Below are positions 39,184-49,422 of a stretch of 52,490 bases of DNA, piece after piece (position 1 is the stretch's first letter; every line of letters begins with the position of its first letter). The stretch is from Ramlibacter ginsenosidimutans (GTDB lineage Bacteria > Pseudomonadota > Gammaproteobacteria > Burkholderiales > Burkholderiaceae_C). Both the position numbers and the translations under genes were made by a program. The DNA lies in the NCBI RefSeq assembly GCF_016654015.1, contig NZ_JAEPWM010000018.1, positions 1 through 52,490 on the forward strand. Reading direction: 5' to 3'. The notes under the pieces are model-generated. The model had not been told where the DNA came from and did no database searches. It saw only the letters and a program-made list of their open reading frames with translations.

Positions 39184-40662
39184 ATGAAGATGGGACTCCT
39201 CTCTCTGGCCATCTGGCTGCCGATCCTGTTCGGCGTCATCCTGCTGGTCCTGGGCCGCGACGACCAGGCGCGCACCGTGCGCTGGGTCGCACTGATCGGC
39301 GCTTCACTGAGCTTCCTCGTGACGCTGCCGCTGTGGAGCCGGTTCGACACGACCACGGCGAACATGCAGTTCGTCGAGAACGTGCCCTGGTTCGAGCGCT
39401 TCAACGTCAACTACCACCTGGGCCTGGACGGCATCTCGTTCTGGTTCGTGCTGCTCACGGCCTTCATCACGCTGATCGTGGTGATCTCCGCTTGGGAGGT
39501 GATCACCGAGCGCGTGAACCAGTACATGGGCGCGTTCCTGATCCTGTCGGGCCTCATGATCGGCGTGTTCTGCGCGCTGGATGGCGTGCTGTTCTACACG
39601 TTCTTCGAGGCGACGCTGATCCCGATGTACCTGATCATCGGCATCTGGGGCGGACCGAACCGCATCTACGCGGCCTTCAAGTTCTTCCTGTACACGCTGC
39701 TCGGCTCGCTGCTGATGTTGATCGCGCTGGTGTACCTGTACACCAAGTCCGGCGGCAGCTTCGACATCCTCACCTGGCACAAGCTGCCGCTGTCGTCGCT
39801 GGCGCAGACGCTGCTGTTCTTCGGCTTCTTCGCGGCCTTCGCGGTGAAGGTGCCGATGTGGCCGGTGCACACCTGGCTGCCCGACGTGCACGTCGAGGCG
39901 CCCACGGGCGGCTCCGCGGTGCTGGCGGCCATCATGCTGAAGCTGGGCGCCTACGGCTTCCTGCGCTTCTCCATCCCGATCGCGCCCGATGCAGCGCGCG
40001 AATGGGCGTGGCTGATCATCGCGCTGTCGCTGATCGCGGTGATCTACGTCGGCCTGGTGGCGATGGTGCAGCAGGACATGAAGAAGCTGGTGGCCTATTC
40101 GTCGGTCGCGCACATGGGCTTCGTGACCCTGGGCTTCTTCATCTTCAACGACCTGGGCGTCTCCGGGGGCCTGGTGCAGATGATCGCGCACGGCTTCGTC
40201 TCGGGCGCCATGTTCCTGTGCATCGGCGTGCTGTACGACCGCGTGCACTCGCGCCAGATCGCCGACTACGGCGGTGTCGTGAACACGATGCCCACCTTCG
40301 CGGCGTTCGCCATCCTGTTCGCGATGGCCAATTGCGGCCTGCCTGCGACCGCGGGTTTCGTCGGCGAATGGCTGGTGATCCTCGGCGCCGTGAAGTACCA
40401 CTTCACCCTGGGCCTGTTGGCCGCCACCGCCCTGATCCTCGGCGCGTCGTACACCCTGTGGATGGTCAAGCGCGTGTACCTGGGCCCGGTGGGCAACGAC
40501 AACGTCCGCGCGCTCACCGACATCAACGCCCGCGAGTTCCTCATGCTGGGCGTGCTGGCGGTCGCGGTGCTGTGGATGGGCGTGTACCCCAAGCCGTTCA
40601 CGGACGTGATGAACGTCTCCGTGGCCAACTTCCTGAAGCAGGTCGCGGTGTCCAAGCTGTGA
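39184..40662 (+). CDS. nuoM: NADH-quinone oxidoreductase subunit M
   Basis: 492-aa antiporter-like proton-pumping subunit (ND4 homologue), about 14 helices. The conserved glutamate is in FFEATLIPMYLIIGIWG and the pumping lysine region in AAFAVKVPMWPVHTWLPD. Normal length. It starts 13 bp after nuoL and is followed by nuoN 19 bp later. Confidence 0.97.
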   Translation: MKMGLLSLAIWLPILFGVILLVLGRDDQARTVRWVALIGASLSFLVTLPLWSRFDTTTANMQFVENVPWFERFNVNYHLGLDGISFWFVLLTAFITLIVVISAWEVITERVNQYMGAFLILSGLMIGVFCALDGVLFYTFFEATLIPMYLIIGIWGGPNRIYAAFKFFLYTLLGSLLMLIALVYLYTKSGGSFDILTWHKLPLSSLAQTLLFFGFFAAFAVKVPMWPVHTWLPDVHVEAPTGGSAVLAAIMLKLGAYGFLRFSIPIAPDAAREWAWLIIALSLIAVIYVGLVAMVQQDMKKLVAYSSVAHMGFVTLGFFIFNDLGVSGGLVQMIAHGFVSGAMFLCIGVLYDRVHSRQIADYGGVVNTMPTFAAFAILFAMANCGLPATAGFVGEWLVILGAVKYHFTLGLLAATALILGASYTLWMVKRVYLGPVGNDNVRALTDINAREFLMLGVLAVAVLWMGVYPKPFTDVMNVSVANFLKQVAVSKL

Positions 40663-40681
40663 CGGCCGGGAGAAACGAACA

Positions 40682-42169
40682 ATGATGGACAACTCGAGTT
40701 TCGCCGTCGTCGCACCGGAGATCCTGCTCCTCGTGATGGCGTGCATCGTCGCCCTGGTCGACCTGGGCGTGAAGAGCCGGCTGCGCACCCTCACGTACGC
40801 GCTTACCATGCTGACGCTCGCCGTCATCGCATGGTTCACCGGCGACCTGGCCGCCAGCGGCGAGACCGCCTACGGCTTCGGCCGCATGGTGGTGAGCGAC
40901 GCCATGGGCAACTGGCTGAAGTGCTTCTCGTCCATCGCCATGATGGTCTGCCTGGTGTACGGCCGGCCTTATGCGGGCGACCGCGACATGCTGCGCGGCG
41001 GCGAGCTGTTCACGCTGGCCATGTTCGCGCTGCTGGGCATCTTCGTGATGGTGTCGGGCAACAACTTCCTGGTGCTGTACCTGGGCCTGGAACTGCTCAC
41101 GCTCTCCAGCTACGCGCTGGTCGCGCTGCGCCGGGACCACACGGTTTCCACCGAAGCAGCGATGAAGTACTTCGTGCTGGGCGCGATGGCTTCGGGCTTC
41201 CTGCTCTACGGCCTGTCCATGATCTACGGCGCGACCGGCTCCCTCGACGTGGGCACGGTGTTCAAGATCATCGCCTCCGGCCAGGTGAAGCACAGCGTGC
41301 TCGTGTTCGGGCTGGTGTTCATCGTCGCCGGGCTCGCGTTCAAGCTGGGGGCCGCACCCTTCCACATGTGGATCCCGGACGTCTACCAGGGCGCGCCGAC
41401 GGCGATCACCATCATCATCGGTTCCGCCCCGGAGCTGGCCGCCTTCGGCATCGCCGTGCGCCTGCTGGTGGAAGGACTGCTGCCGCTGGCCATCGACTGG
41501 CAACAGATGCTGCTGGTGCTGGCGGTGAGCTCGCTGTTCATCGGCAACCTCGCGGCCATCGCGCAGAACAACCTGAAGCGCATGCTGGCCTATTCGACCA
41601 TCGGCCAGATGGGCTTCGTGCTGCTGGGCCTGATCGCGGGCGTGGTGAGCGGCGACCCCGTGTTCGCGCGCAACGCGTACAGCTCCTCGATGTTCTACAT
41701 CGTGACCTACGTGATCACGGCGCTGGCGAGCTTCGGGGTCGTCCTGCTGCTGGCCCGCGAAGGCTTCGAGAGCGAGGAGATCGCCGACCTCGCCGGCCTC
41801 AACCAGCGCAGCCCGCTGTACGCCGCGATCATGTCGATCTGCCTGTTCTCGCTGGCGGGCATCCCGCCGATGGTGGGCTTCTACGCCAAGCTGGCCGTGC
41901 TGCAGGCGCTGATCGTTTCGGGCAAGCCCGTCTACATCGGCGTGGCGATCTTCGCCGTGATGATGTCGCTGGTCGCCGCCTTCTACTACATCCGCGTGGT
42001 GAAGGTGATGTACTTCGACGAGCCGATCACCGCCACCACCGTGGTGGCGCCGGCGGACGTGCGCGTGGTGCTCACCATCAACGGTGCACTGGTGCTGCTG
42101 CTGGGCATCCTGCCCGGCGGCCTCATGACGCTGTGCGCGCAGGCCATCCTGCGCATGCTCACCACCTGA
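40682..42169 (+). CDS. nuoN: NADH-quinone oxidoreductase subunit N
   Basis: 495-aa antiporter-like proton-pumping subunit (ND2 homologue), about 14 helices. Conserved features include LGLELLTLSSYALVAL with the key glutamate, KLGAAPFHMWIPDVYQGAPT and the helix-breaking MLAYSTIGQMGFVLLG. It completes complex I; the downstream genes are not complex I subunits but probably share the transcript. Confidence 0.97.
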   Translation: MMDNSSFAVVAPEILLLVMACIVALVDLGVKSRLRTLTYALTMLTLAVIAWFTGDLAASGETAYGFGRMVVSDAMGNWLKCFSSIAMMVCLVYGRPYAGDRDMLRGGELFTLAMFALLGIFVMVSGNNFLVLYLGLELLTLSSYALVALRRDHTVSTEAAMKYFVLGAMASGFLLYGLSMIYGATGSLDVGTVFKIIASGQVKHSVLVFGLVFIVAGLAFKLGAAPFHMWIPDVYQGAPTAITIIIGSAPELAAFGIAVRLLVEGLLPLAIDWQQMLLVLAVSSLFIGNLAAIAQNNLKRMLAYSTIGQMGFVLLGLIAGVVSGDPVFARNAYSSSMFYIVTYVITALASFGVVLLLAREGFESEEIADLAGLNQRSPLYAAIMSICLFSLAGIPPMVGFYAKLAVLQALIVSGKPVYIGVAIFAVMMSLVAAFYYIRVVKVMYFDEPITATTVVAPADVRVVLTINGALVLLLGILPGGLMTLCAQAILRMLTT

Positions 42170-42203
42170 TGTTGGCCCCCAAGGCCCTCACTGCGTTCGG
42201 CCC

Positions 42204-42506
42204 GTGACGCAGACGGCCTCCATCTGGCTCGTGCTGGCGCTGGCCTTTAGCGCGGCGAACCTGCCCTTCCTCACCGACCGGGTGCTGGGCATCGTGCCGC
42301 TCGCCGGCGGCAAGACCCTCGCGGTGCGCTTCGGCGAGCTGGTGCTGCTGTACTTCGTGGTCGGCGGCATCGGCCTGCTGCTGGAGCAGCATGCCGGCCA
42401 GATCGCGCCGCAGGGCTGGGAGTTCTACGCCGTCACCGGCGCGCTGTTCCTCACGTTCGCCTTCCCGGGCTTCGTGTGGCGCTACCTCTATCAACGCAGG
42501 CACTAG
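42204..42506 (+). CDS. DUF2818 family membrane protein
   Basis: 100-aa protein with three predicted transmembrane helices (about 5-20, 44-62, 72-92) and conserved short loops (ANLPFLTDR, GWEFYAVTG, FPGFVWRYL). The family (DUF2818) is typically found directly after nuoN in betaproteobacteria, suggesting a link to complex I assembly or function, but no role is established. It starts at a GTG 34 bp after nuoN; no ATG gives the conserved N terminus. Confidence 0.85.
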   Translation: MTQTASIWLVLALAFSAANLPFLTDRVLGIVPLAGGKTLAVRFGELVLLYFVVGGIGLLLEQHAGQIAPQGWEFYAVTGALFLTFAFPGFVWRYLYQRRH

Positions 42507-42516
42507 GAAGTCCAGC

Positions 42517-43113
42517 ATGGCCCAGCAGAAAGACGACAGCCACCTGACCGAGCACACGATCGGGCGCGAGGAGCTGCTCAAGGGCCACTTCCTGCACGTG
42601 GTGCGCGAGACCGTGCGCCTGCCCGATGGCGGCTCGGCGACGCGCGAATTCGTGCTGCACCCGGGCGCGGTGGCGGTCGTGCCGCTGCTGGACGATGGCC
42701 GCATCGTGCTGGAGCGCCAGTACCGGCATGCCACCGGTCGGGTCATGATCGAGATCCCCGCCGGCAAGCTGGACGCGGGCGAGGGCGCCTTGGTGTGCGG
42801 CCAGCGCGAGCTGCTGGAAGAGACGGGTTACGTGGCGCGCGAATGGGCCTATGCTTTCAGCATGTACCCCACGGTCGCCTATGCCGACGAGGTCATCCAC
42901 ATCTGGTTCGCGCGCGGACTCGAGCACCGGGGCGCGCAACTCGACCAGGGTGAGTTCCTGGAGGTCATCACGGCCACCCCGGAGGAGTACCTGGGGTGGT
43001 GCCGCGACGGCACGATCGTGGATTCGAAGTCGATCGCCGCGGGCCTCTGGATCCAGAATGTGCTGTCCGGCTCTTGGAAACTCGACTGGCAGGCTCCATC
43101 TTCGCAACCATGA
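42517..43113 (+). CDS. NUDIX hydrolase (ADP-ribose pyrophosphatase-like)
   Basis: 198 aa. The Nudix box GX5EX7REUXEEXGU is present as G-KLDAG-E-GALVCGQ-REL-LEE-TG, about residues 85-107, and the fold matches ADP-ribose/GDP-mannose pyrophosphatases of the NudF type. It hydrolyses a nucleoside diphosphate linked to another group; the substrate is not certain. The ATG at 42517 is 10 bp after the previous stop. Its own stop overlaps the next start as ATGA. Confidence 0.9.
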   Translation: MAQQKDDSHLTEHTIGREELLKGHFLHVVRETVRLPDGGSATREFVLHPGAVAVVPLLDDGRIVLERQYRHATGRVMIEIPAGKLDAGEGALVCGQRELLEETGYVAREWAYAFSMYPTVAYADEVIHIWFARGLEHRGAQLDQGEFLEVITATPEEYLGWCRDGTIVDSKSIAAGLWIQNVLSGSWKLDWQAPSSQP

Positions 43114-43568
43114 AGGTCCTCAACCTCCAGTGCAGCCACGCCCACGGCTTCGAGGGCTGGTTCGGCTCCGAAGACGACTTCCAGGACCAGCTCGCGCGCG
43201 GGCTGGTGGAATGTCCCTTGTGCGGCGACACGGGTGTGACCAAGCTGCCCAGCGCCCCGCGCCTGAACCTCGGTGCCAGCGAGCCCGCTGCGCCGGCGGC
43301 AGCGCCGCAAGGCAAGCAGGAGGTCATGTCGTCGCCGACGCCGGAGCTGCAGGCCGCCTGGATGCAGCTGGTGAAGCAGGTGATGACGCACACCGAGGAC
43401 GTCGGCGAGAACTTCGCCGAAGAAGCCCGCAAGATCCACTACGGCGAATCCGAAGAACGCGGCATCCGCGGCCAGGCCTCGAAGGAGGAAACCCGCGCGC
43501 TGCTGGAAGAGGGCATCAATGTGCTGCCGCTGCCGATCCCGAAGGGGATGAAGGGGCCGCTGCAGTAG
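43110..43568 (+). CDS. DUF1178 family protein
   Basis: 152 aa. The N terminus MKVLNLQC-SHAHGFEGWF with CPLCGD further on gives a possible zinc-binding pair, as in the DUF1178 family (C8, H10 and C36, C39 region). The C-terminal half is helical with a conserved YGESEERGIRGQAS stretch. Function is unknown. It overlaps the NUDIX stop codon and closes the transcription unit that begins at nuoA; a large palindrome follows. Confidence 0.85.
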   Translation: MKVLNLQCSHAHGFEGWFGSEDDFQDQLARGLVECPLCGDTGVTKLPSAPRLNLGASEPAAPAAAPQGKQEVMSSPTPELQAAWMQLVKQVMTHTEDVGENFAEEARKIHYGESEERGIRGQASKEETRALLEEGINVLPLPIPKGMKGPLQ

Positions 43569-43819
43569 CGGGAAGGCGGGAGCGGAAACCGGGAGCGGAC
43601 AACCGGACGCAGAGGCCGCAGAAGTTACGCAGAGGACGCAAAAGGAAGACATTGAAGGTCTGCCTTGGCCAACGACGGCCACGTCCAGAAAGGAAGCTTC
43701 AGGCGTTCTTCGGCCACGCTGCTCAAGCCCCAAAGAAAACCTTAAGGGTTTCCCTTTTGCGTCCTCTGCGTAACCTTTGCGACCTCTGCGTCCGGTTGTC
43801 CGCCTTCCCGCCTTCCCGC
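43568..43819. repeat. 252-bp composite palindrome with CGCAGAGG blocks (family B) between convergent genes
   Basis: The outer arms gcgggaaggcggg (43568-43580) and cccgccttcccgc (43807-43819) are complementary, as are gacaaccggacgcagagg and cctctgcgtccggttgtc just inside. The centre holds an extra ~70 bp not seen in other copies. It fills the gap between the DUF1178 gene and the ABC exporter gene (opposite strand) and could end transcription from both sides. Confidence 0.8.
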
Positions 43820-43822
43820 AAT

Positions 43823-45589
<1,767 letters not shown>

Positions 45590-45684
45590 CGGCGCAGTGT
45601 AGTGGGCGCGTTCCGGGCTTATGTCACGGTGCAGAGGGCCCTTCGTCGGGGGCGAGCCGGCCCGTGGCGAAGCTTGCTTGACCC

Positions 45685-45716
45685 GCGTCAGCAAGCCTGC
45701 TTAAGTTGGCTGACGC
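45685..45716. promoter_or_regulatory. Palindromic region upstream of the hypothetical gene
   Basis: GCGTCAGC (45685-45692) and GCTGACGC (45709-45716) form a perfect 8-bp dyad with an inner AAGC/GCTT dyad. A further overlapping dyad CTTGCT/AGCAAG lies on its left. The region is comparatively AT-rich and lies 44 bp before the hypothetical gene, so it could be an operator or terminator-like element. No protein can be assigned. Confidence 0.35.
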
Positions 45717-45760
45717 ATGCTTGCGAGCCTGCAAGGAGTGGGAGTAAATTCCGCGACGCC

Positions 45761-46345
45761 ATGGCCTTTCCCGCACCCAAGAAACCCGCACGCGACGCGA
45801 GTAGCCTCGATCGTCCCTGGGAGGCCGGTGACTCCATTCCGGCGCCCGAGGCGATCCATGGCGACGGCGACTCCGCCTGGGCCCTGTGGAACGAGGTCTC
45901 GCAGCAGCACGAGCGCCGCTTCGCCGACACCGCACCGATGACGCTGCCCCCGGGCATGCGTCACGACGAACCCGGATGGGCCGCGACGCAGCCGTCCGGT
46001 GCGGCGCCCCTCGCGCCGCCCGCGCGCAAGGCGGCCGAGTCGCAGCCGCTCTTCACGCTCGAAGCCGCGATGCTGGTGGCGCGCCGCAACAACCGCGTGT
46101 GCCCGCGCCCGGAGCGCTGGGACGCGTTCACCCGCATGCTGCCCGCACGCAAGACGTCGCGCGGCACCTTGCAGCCGCCGGTGCCGCCCACGGGCCCCGC
46201 CTGGGACGTGACGCCGCCGCTCAGCAAGCGACTGTGCTTTCGCGAGCAGATCGAGTGGGCCGAAGGTGCCGGCCTGCTGGAAAACGTGTTGGCGTTCATG
46301 CAGGCCATGTCCGAGGAGGACTGGCTGCACATCGGCGAGGACTGA
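45761..46345 (+). CDS. Hypothetical protein, 194 aa
   Basis: The ATG at 45761 follows GGAGTGGGAG at a rather long spacing. The protein is soluble, Pro/Ala-rich in the first 100 residues, with a more conserved-looking second half containing NNRVCPRPERWDAFTRMLP and a C-terminal acidic helix (MQAMSEEDWLHIGED). No signal, membrane helix or known domain was recognised. Codon bias and the purposeful acidic C terminus support a real gene. It lies next to a broken Hpt gene and a CheY-like regulator, but a signalling role is only a guess. Confidence 0.6.
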   Translation: MAFPAPKKPARDASSLDRPWEAGDSIPAPEAIHGDGDSAWALWNEVSQQHERRFADTAPMTLPPGMRHDEPGWAATQPSGAAPLAPPARKAAESQPLFTLEAAMLVARRNNRVCPRPERWDAFTRMLPARKTSRGTLQPPVPPTGPAWDVTPPLSKRLCFREQIEWAEGAGLLENVLAFMQAMSEEDWLHIGED

Positions 46346-46425
46346 CCCCCGCGGCGCTGAGCGCCTTGCCTGGTCGCGTGCCGACGCACGCGCCGGCGCG
46401 GTGGGATGTAGCAGCATTCCCCCCC

Positions 46426-46737
46426 ATGACGTCGTCCCCGGCTGCCCCCGCCGACATCCAGCAGGTCCTGGTCCGGTTCCGCGCCCAATTCGCCGAGCAG
46501 CTGCCCACGCGGCTGGCGTAGGCGCACGAGCGCGTTGGGGCTTGGCGTGCGGACCCGGCCAGCGACGATGCCCTGCGCGGGCTGCATGGCGTGCTGCACC
46601 GGCTCGCCGGTTCGGCCGGCACCTTCGGCCTGCCCGCGCTCGGCGAGGCCTGCCGCGCGATCGAACTGCAACTGGACGACCTGCTGCATTGCACGAACGG
46701 CCGGCCTGCCGCTAGGCCGTGCGCAGCAGCGGCTTGA
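46426..46737 (+). pseudogene. Hpt (histidine phosphotransfer) domain gene interrupted by an in-frame TAG
   Basis: From the ATG at 46426 the frame reads 31 residues (QQVLVRFRAQFAEQLPTRLA at the end), meets TAG at 46519-46521, then continues open in the same frame for 71 codons to a TGA at 46735-46737. The second part contains LHRLAGSAGTFG, the phospho-accepting histidine motif of Hpt domains (H-x-L-x-G-S-A). A single base change accounts for the loss. It converges on, and overlaps by 26 bp, a CheY-like regulator gene, a natural partner. Either a recent pseudogene, a sequencing error, or restart at a downstream codon. Confidence 0.65.
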
Positions 46738-47098
46738 GCCGCTCCATCAACTCGGTCGGATTGAACGGCTTCTGCACGAAGGCGGTCGCGCCGGCGGCGA
46801 AAGCCTTGTCGACGAAGCCCTGCTCGCCCTTGGCCGTGAGCATCACCACGGGGACGCCGTCCCATTGGGGCAGGGAGCGCAGGCGCGCCAGCAGCGTGAG
46901 CCCGTCGTGGACGGGCAACATCATGTCGAGCAGCACCAGCTTGGCGACCTCGCCGGACTCGATGGCCTGCATCGCCTCGACGCCGTCCCTGGCAGCGAGC
47001 ACGCGGCAGCCCAGGCGCTCCAGCAGGAAGCGCAGCAGGAAGGCGATCGATTCGTCGTCCTCCACGAGGAGGGCGACGGGCTGGGAGGTGTCGGACAT
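46712..47098 (-). CDS. CheY-like single-domain response regulator
   Basis: 128 aa, receiver domain only. All key residues are present: acidic pocket E13-D14-D15, phosphorylated D58 (LVLLDMMLP), T88 and K110 (FVQKPF). With no output domain it must act through protein contacts or as a phosphate sink. The adjacent convergent Hpt gene is the obvious phosphotransfer partner but is broken. The start is a clear ATG 127 bp from the divergent LysR gene. Confidence 0.93.
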   Translation of the reverse strand: MSDTSQPVALLVEDDESIAFLLRFLLERLGCRVLAARDGVEAMQAIESGEVAKLVLLDMMLPVHDGLTLLARLRSLPQWDGVPVVMLTAKGEQGFVDKAFAAGATAFVQKPFNPTELMERLKPLLRTA

Positions 47099-47225
47099 TG
47101 TTCTTGCTTTGCAGCGATGTTGACATGAATCGGCCGCCGTTCGCGCCCGCGCGCGCAGCCGTCAGTCGTCCCCAAACTTTGCCACCCGGGACAGCGACCT
47201 CGGGACCCGGCCTTACCATCCTCCC

Positions 47226-48173
47226 ATGAGCCCAGGCGCGCCCCGCTACAACCTCGCCCGCTTCGACCTGGTGTCGATCCGGCTGGTCGTGGACTGCGTG
47301 CAGCAGGGCAGCCTCAGCGCCGCGGCGCGCGAGGCGCACCTCGCGCTCGCCGCCGCCAGCCGCCGCATCCGGGAGCTGGAAGACGCCGTGGGCGAACCGC
47401 TGTTCGAGCGCCACGGCCGCGGCGTGCTGCCCACCGCGGCCGGCCGCGTGTTCGCGCGCCACGCGCTGGGATTGCTCCAGAACCTGGAGCAGTTGGGCAG
47501 CGAGCTGGCGGACCTGCGCTCGGGCGTGGTGAAGCACGTGCGCCTGTGCGCCAGCACGGCGGCCATCAACGAGTTCCTGCCGCCGCTGCTCGCGCGCTAC
47601 GCGAAGCTGCAGCAGGGCGTGCGGGTCGAGCTCGAGGAGCAGGTTTCCTCCAACGTGGTCGCCGCCCTGCGCGAGGGCAGTGCCGACCTCGGCGTGTTCG
47701 TGGAAGGCGTGGAGACGCAGGGGCTGGACTGGCGCGTCTTCCGCCACGACGAGCTGGTGCTGGTCCTGCCGGCGCGGCATGCGCTCGTCGGCCGCGGCGC
47801 GGTGCCTTTCGCCGCGGCGCTGGAAGAGGACTGGATCAGCCTGAGCGACGGCGCTGCCTTGCTGCAGAAGCAGCACGAGGCCGCGCACGCCGCGGGCAAG
47901 CCGCTCAAGCTGCGCATGCAGGTGCGCAGCTTCGATGCGGTCTGCCATCTGGTCGCCTCGGGCCTCGGCATCGCGCTGCTGCCCAAGACGGCGGCGCTGC
48001 CCATGGTCGGGGCGATGAAGCTGCGCTGGCGCGCGCTCGCCGACCCCTGGGCGCAGCGGCGGCTGCTGCTGGCCACCCGGGCCGGCGCGCAGGATCCCGC
48101 CGTGGCTGCGCTGGCGGACTTCCTCGCCGAGCCTTCGCAAAACGCGAAAGCTCGCGGCCGCAAAGAACAATAG
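47226..48173 (+). CDS. LysR-family transcriptional regulator
   Basis: 315 aa. Winged HTH at about 12-72 (GSLSAAAREAHLALAAASRR), then a LysR substrate-binding domain (about 100-300) with the block SADLGVFVEGVETQGLD. The C terminus is basic. It is co-oriented with and 34 bp ahead of the CoA-transferase gene, so it probably controls, and may be co-transcribed with, the organic-acid cluster that follows. Unlike most LysR genes it is not divergent from its likely targets. Confidence 0.88.
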   Translation: MSPGAPRYNLARFDLVSIRLVVDCVQQGSLSAAAREAHLALAAASRRIRELEDAVGEPLFERHGRGVLPTAAGRVFARHALGLLQNLEQLGSELADLRSGVVKHVRLCASTAAINEFLPPLLARYAKLQQGVRVELEEQVSSNVVAALREGSADLGVFVEGVETQGLDWRVFRHDELVLVLPARHALVGRGAVPFAAALEEDWISLSDGAALLQKQHEAAHAAGKPLKLRMQVRSFDAVCHLVASGLGIALLPKTAALPMVGAMKLRWRALADPWAQRRLLLATRAGAQDPAVAALADFLAEPSQNAKARGRKEQ

Positions 48174-48207
48174 ACGCCCGCGGGCCCCGCGCGCACACTG
48201 CGCGCCC

Positions 48208-49422
48208 ATGGAGACAAGTCAAGGCACCGGCCCGCTCGCGGGCCTCAAGGTCATCGAGATGGGCCAGCTCATCGCCGGCCCGTTCGCCGCCAAGACGCTG
48301 GCGGACTTCGGCGCCGACGTGGTGAAGATCGAGCCGCCCGGCGCGGGCGACCCGCTGCGCAACTGGCGGCTGCTGAAGAACGGCACCTCCGTGTGGTGGC
48401 AGGTGCAGTCGCGCAACAAGCGCTCGGTGGCGCTGGACCTGCGGAAGGCGGAGGCGCAGGAAATCGTGCGCAAGCTCGCGGCCGAGGCCGACGTGCTGAT
48501 CGAGAACTTCCGCCCAGGCGCGCTGGAAGGCTGGGGGCTGGACCCGCAGAAGCTGGTCGAGGCGAATCCGCGCCTGGTCGTGCTGCGCATCAGCGGCTAC
48601 GGCCAGACCGGCCCCTACCGCGACCGTCCCGGCTTCGGCGTGGTCGGCGAGGCGATGGGCGGGCTGCGTCACCTCACGGCCGAGCCGGGCCGTGTGCCCG
48701 TGCGCGTGGGCGTGAGCATCGGCGATACGCTGGCGGCGCTGCATGGCGTGATCGGCATCCTCATGGCGCTGCACGAGCGCCAGCGCTCCGGGAAGGGCCA
48801 GGTGATCGACGTCGCGCTGTACGAGGCGGTGTTCAACTGCATGGAAAGCCTGCTGCCCGAGTACAGCGCCTTCGGCGCCGTGCGCGGCCCGGGCGGCAGT
48901 GCGCTGCCCGGCATCGCGCCGAGCAATGCGTACCTGTGCAGCGACGGCGGCTATGCGCTGATCGCGGGCAACGGCGACAGCATCTACAAGCGCCTGATGG
49001 CAGCGATCGGCCGCGAGGACCTGGGCAACGATCCCGCGCTCGCGAACAACGCGGGCCGCGTCGTGCGGGTCGACGAGATCGACGCGGCGATCGGCGCCTG
49101 GACGAAGGCGCGCACGGTCACGGAGGTGCTGGAAGTGCTAGCTCGCGTCGGCGTCCCCGCCGGCCGCATCTACACCGTGGCCGACATCGCGGCCGATCCG
49201 CACTATGCCGCGCGCGGCATGTTGCAGCAGATGCGCCTGGAAGACGGCGAGATGCTCACGGTGCCTGGCATCGTGCCCAAGCTCTCGCGCACGCCCGGCG
49301 GCCAGCACCGCAACGCACCCGCGCTCGGGCAGGACACCGATGCGGTGCTGCGCGAAGTGGGACTCTCCGAACAACAGATCGCCGCCCTGAAAGAGCGCGG
49401 CGTGATCCAGGCGAAGGCATGA
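48208..49422 (+). CDS. Class III CoA-transferase (CaiB/BaiF family)
   Basis: 404 aa. Moves CoA between carboxylic acids (formyl-CoA transferase, carnitine CoA-transferase and succinyl-CoA:dicarboxylate transferases belong here). The opening LAGLKVIEMGQLIAGPFAAK and the motif NFRPGALEGWGLD are typical, and the catalytic aspartate is probably D173 in GVSIGDTLAAL. The substrate is unknown; the adjacent lyase-like gene suggests activation of a branched hydroxy- or dicarboxylic acid. The stop overlaps the next start as ATGA. Confidence 0.92.
   Translation: METSQGTGPLAGLKVIEMGQLIAGPFAAKTLADFGADVVKIEPPGAGDPLRNWRLLKNGTSVWWQVQSRNKRSVALDLRKAEAQEIVRKLAAEADVLIENFRPGALEGWGLDPQKLVEANPRLVVLRISGYGQTGPYRDRPGFGVVGEAMGGLRHLTAEPGRVPVRVGVSIGDTLAALHGVIGILMALHERQRSGKGQVIDVALYEAVFNCMESLLPEYSAFGAVRGPGGSALPGIAPSNAYLCSDGGYALIAGNGDSIYKRLMAAIGREDLGNDPALANNAGRVVRVDEIDAAIGAWTKARTVTEVLEVLARVGVPAGRIYTVADIAADPHYAARGMLQQMRLEDGEMLTVPGIVPKLSRTPGGQHRNAPALGQDTDAVLREVGLSEQQIAALKERGVIQAKA

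Noticed and set aside
37074..39410. A 778-codon open frame on the minus strand opposite nuoL, very rich in His, Gln and Asp.
   Set aside because: Antisense shadow of a well-defined complex I subunit; composition is that of a GC-rich antisense frame.
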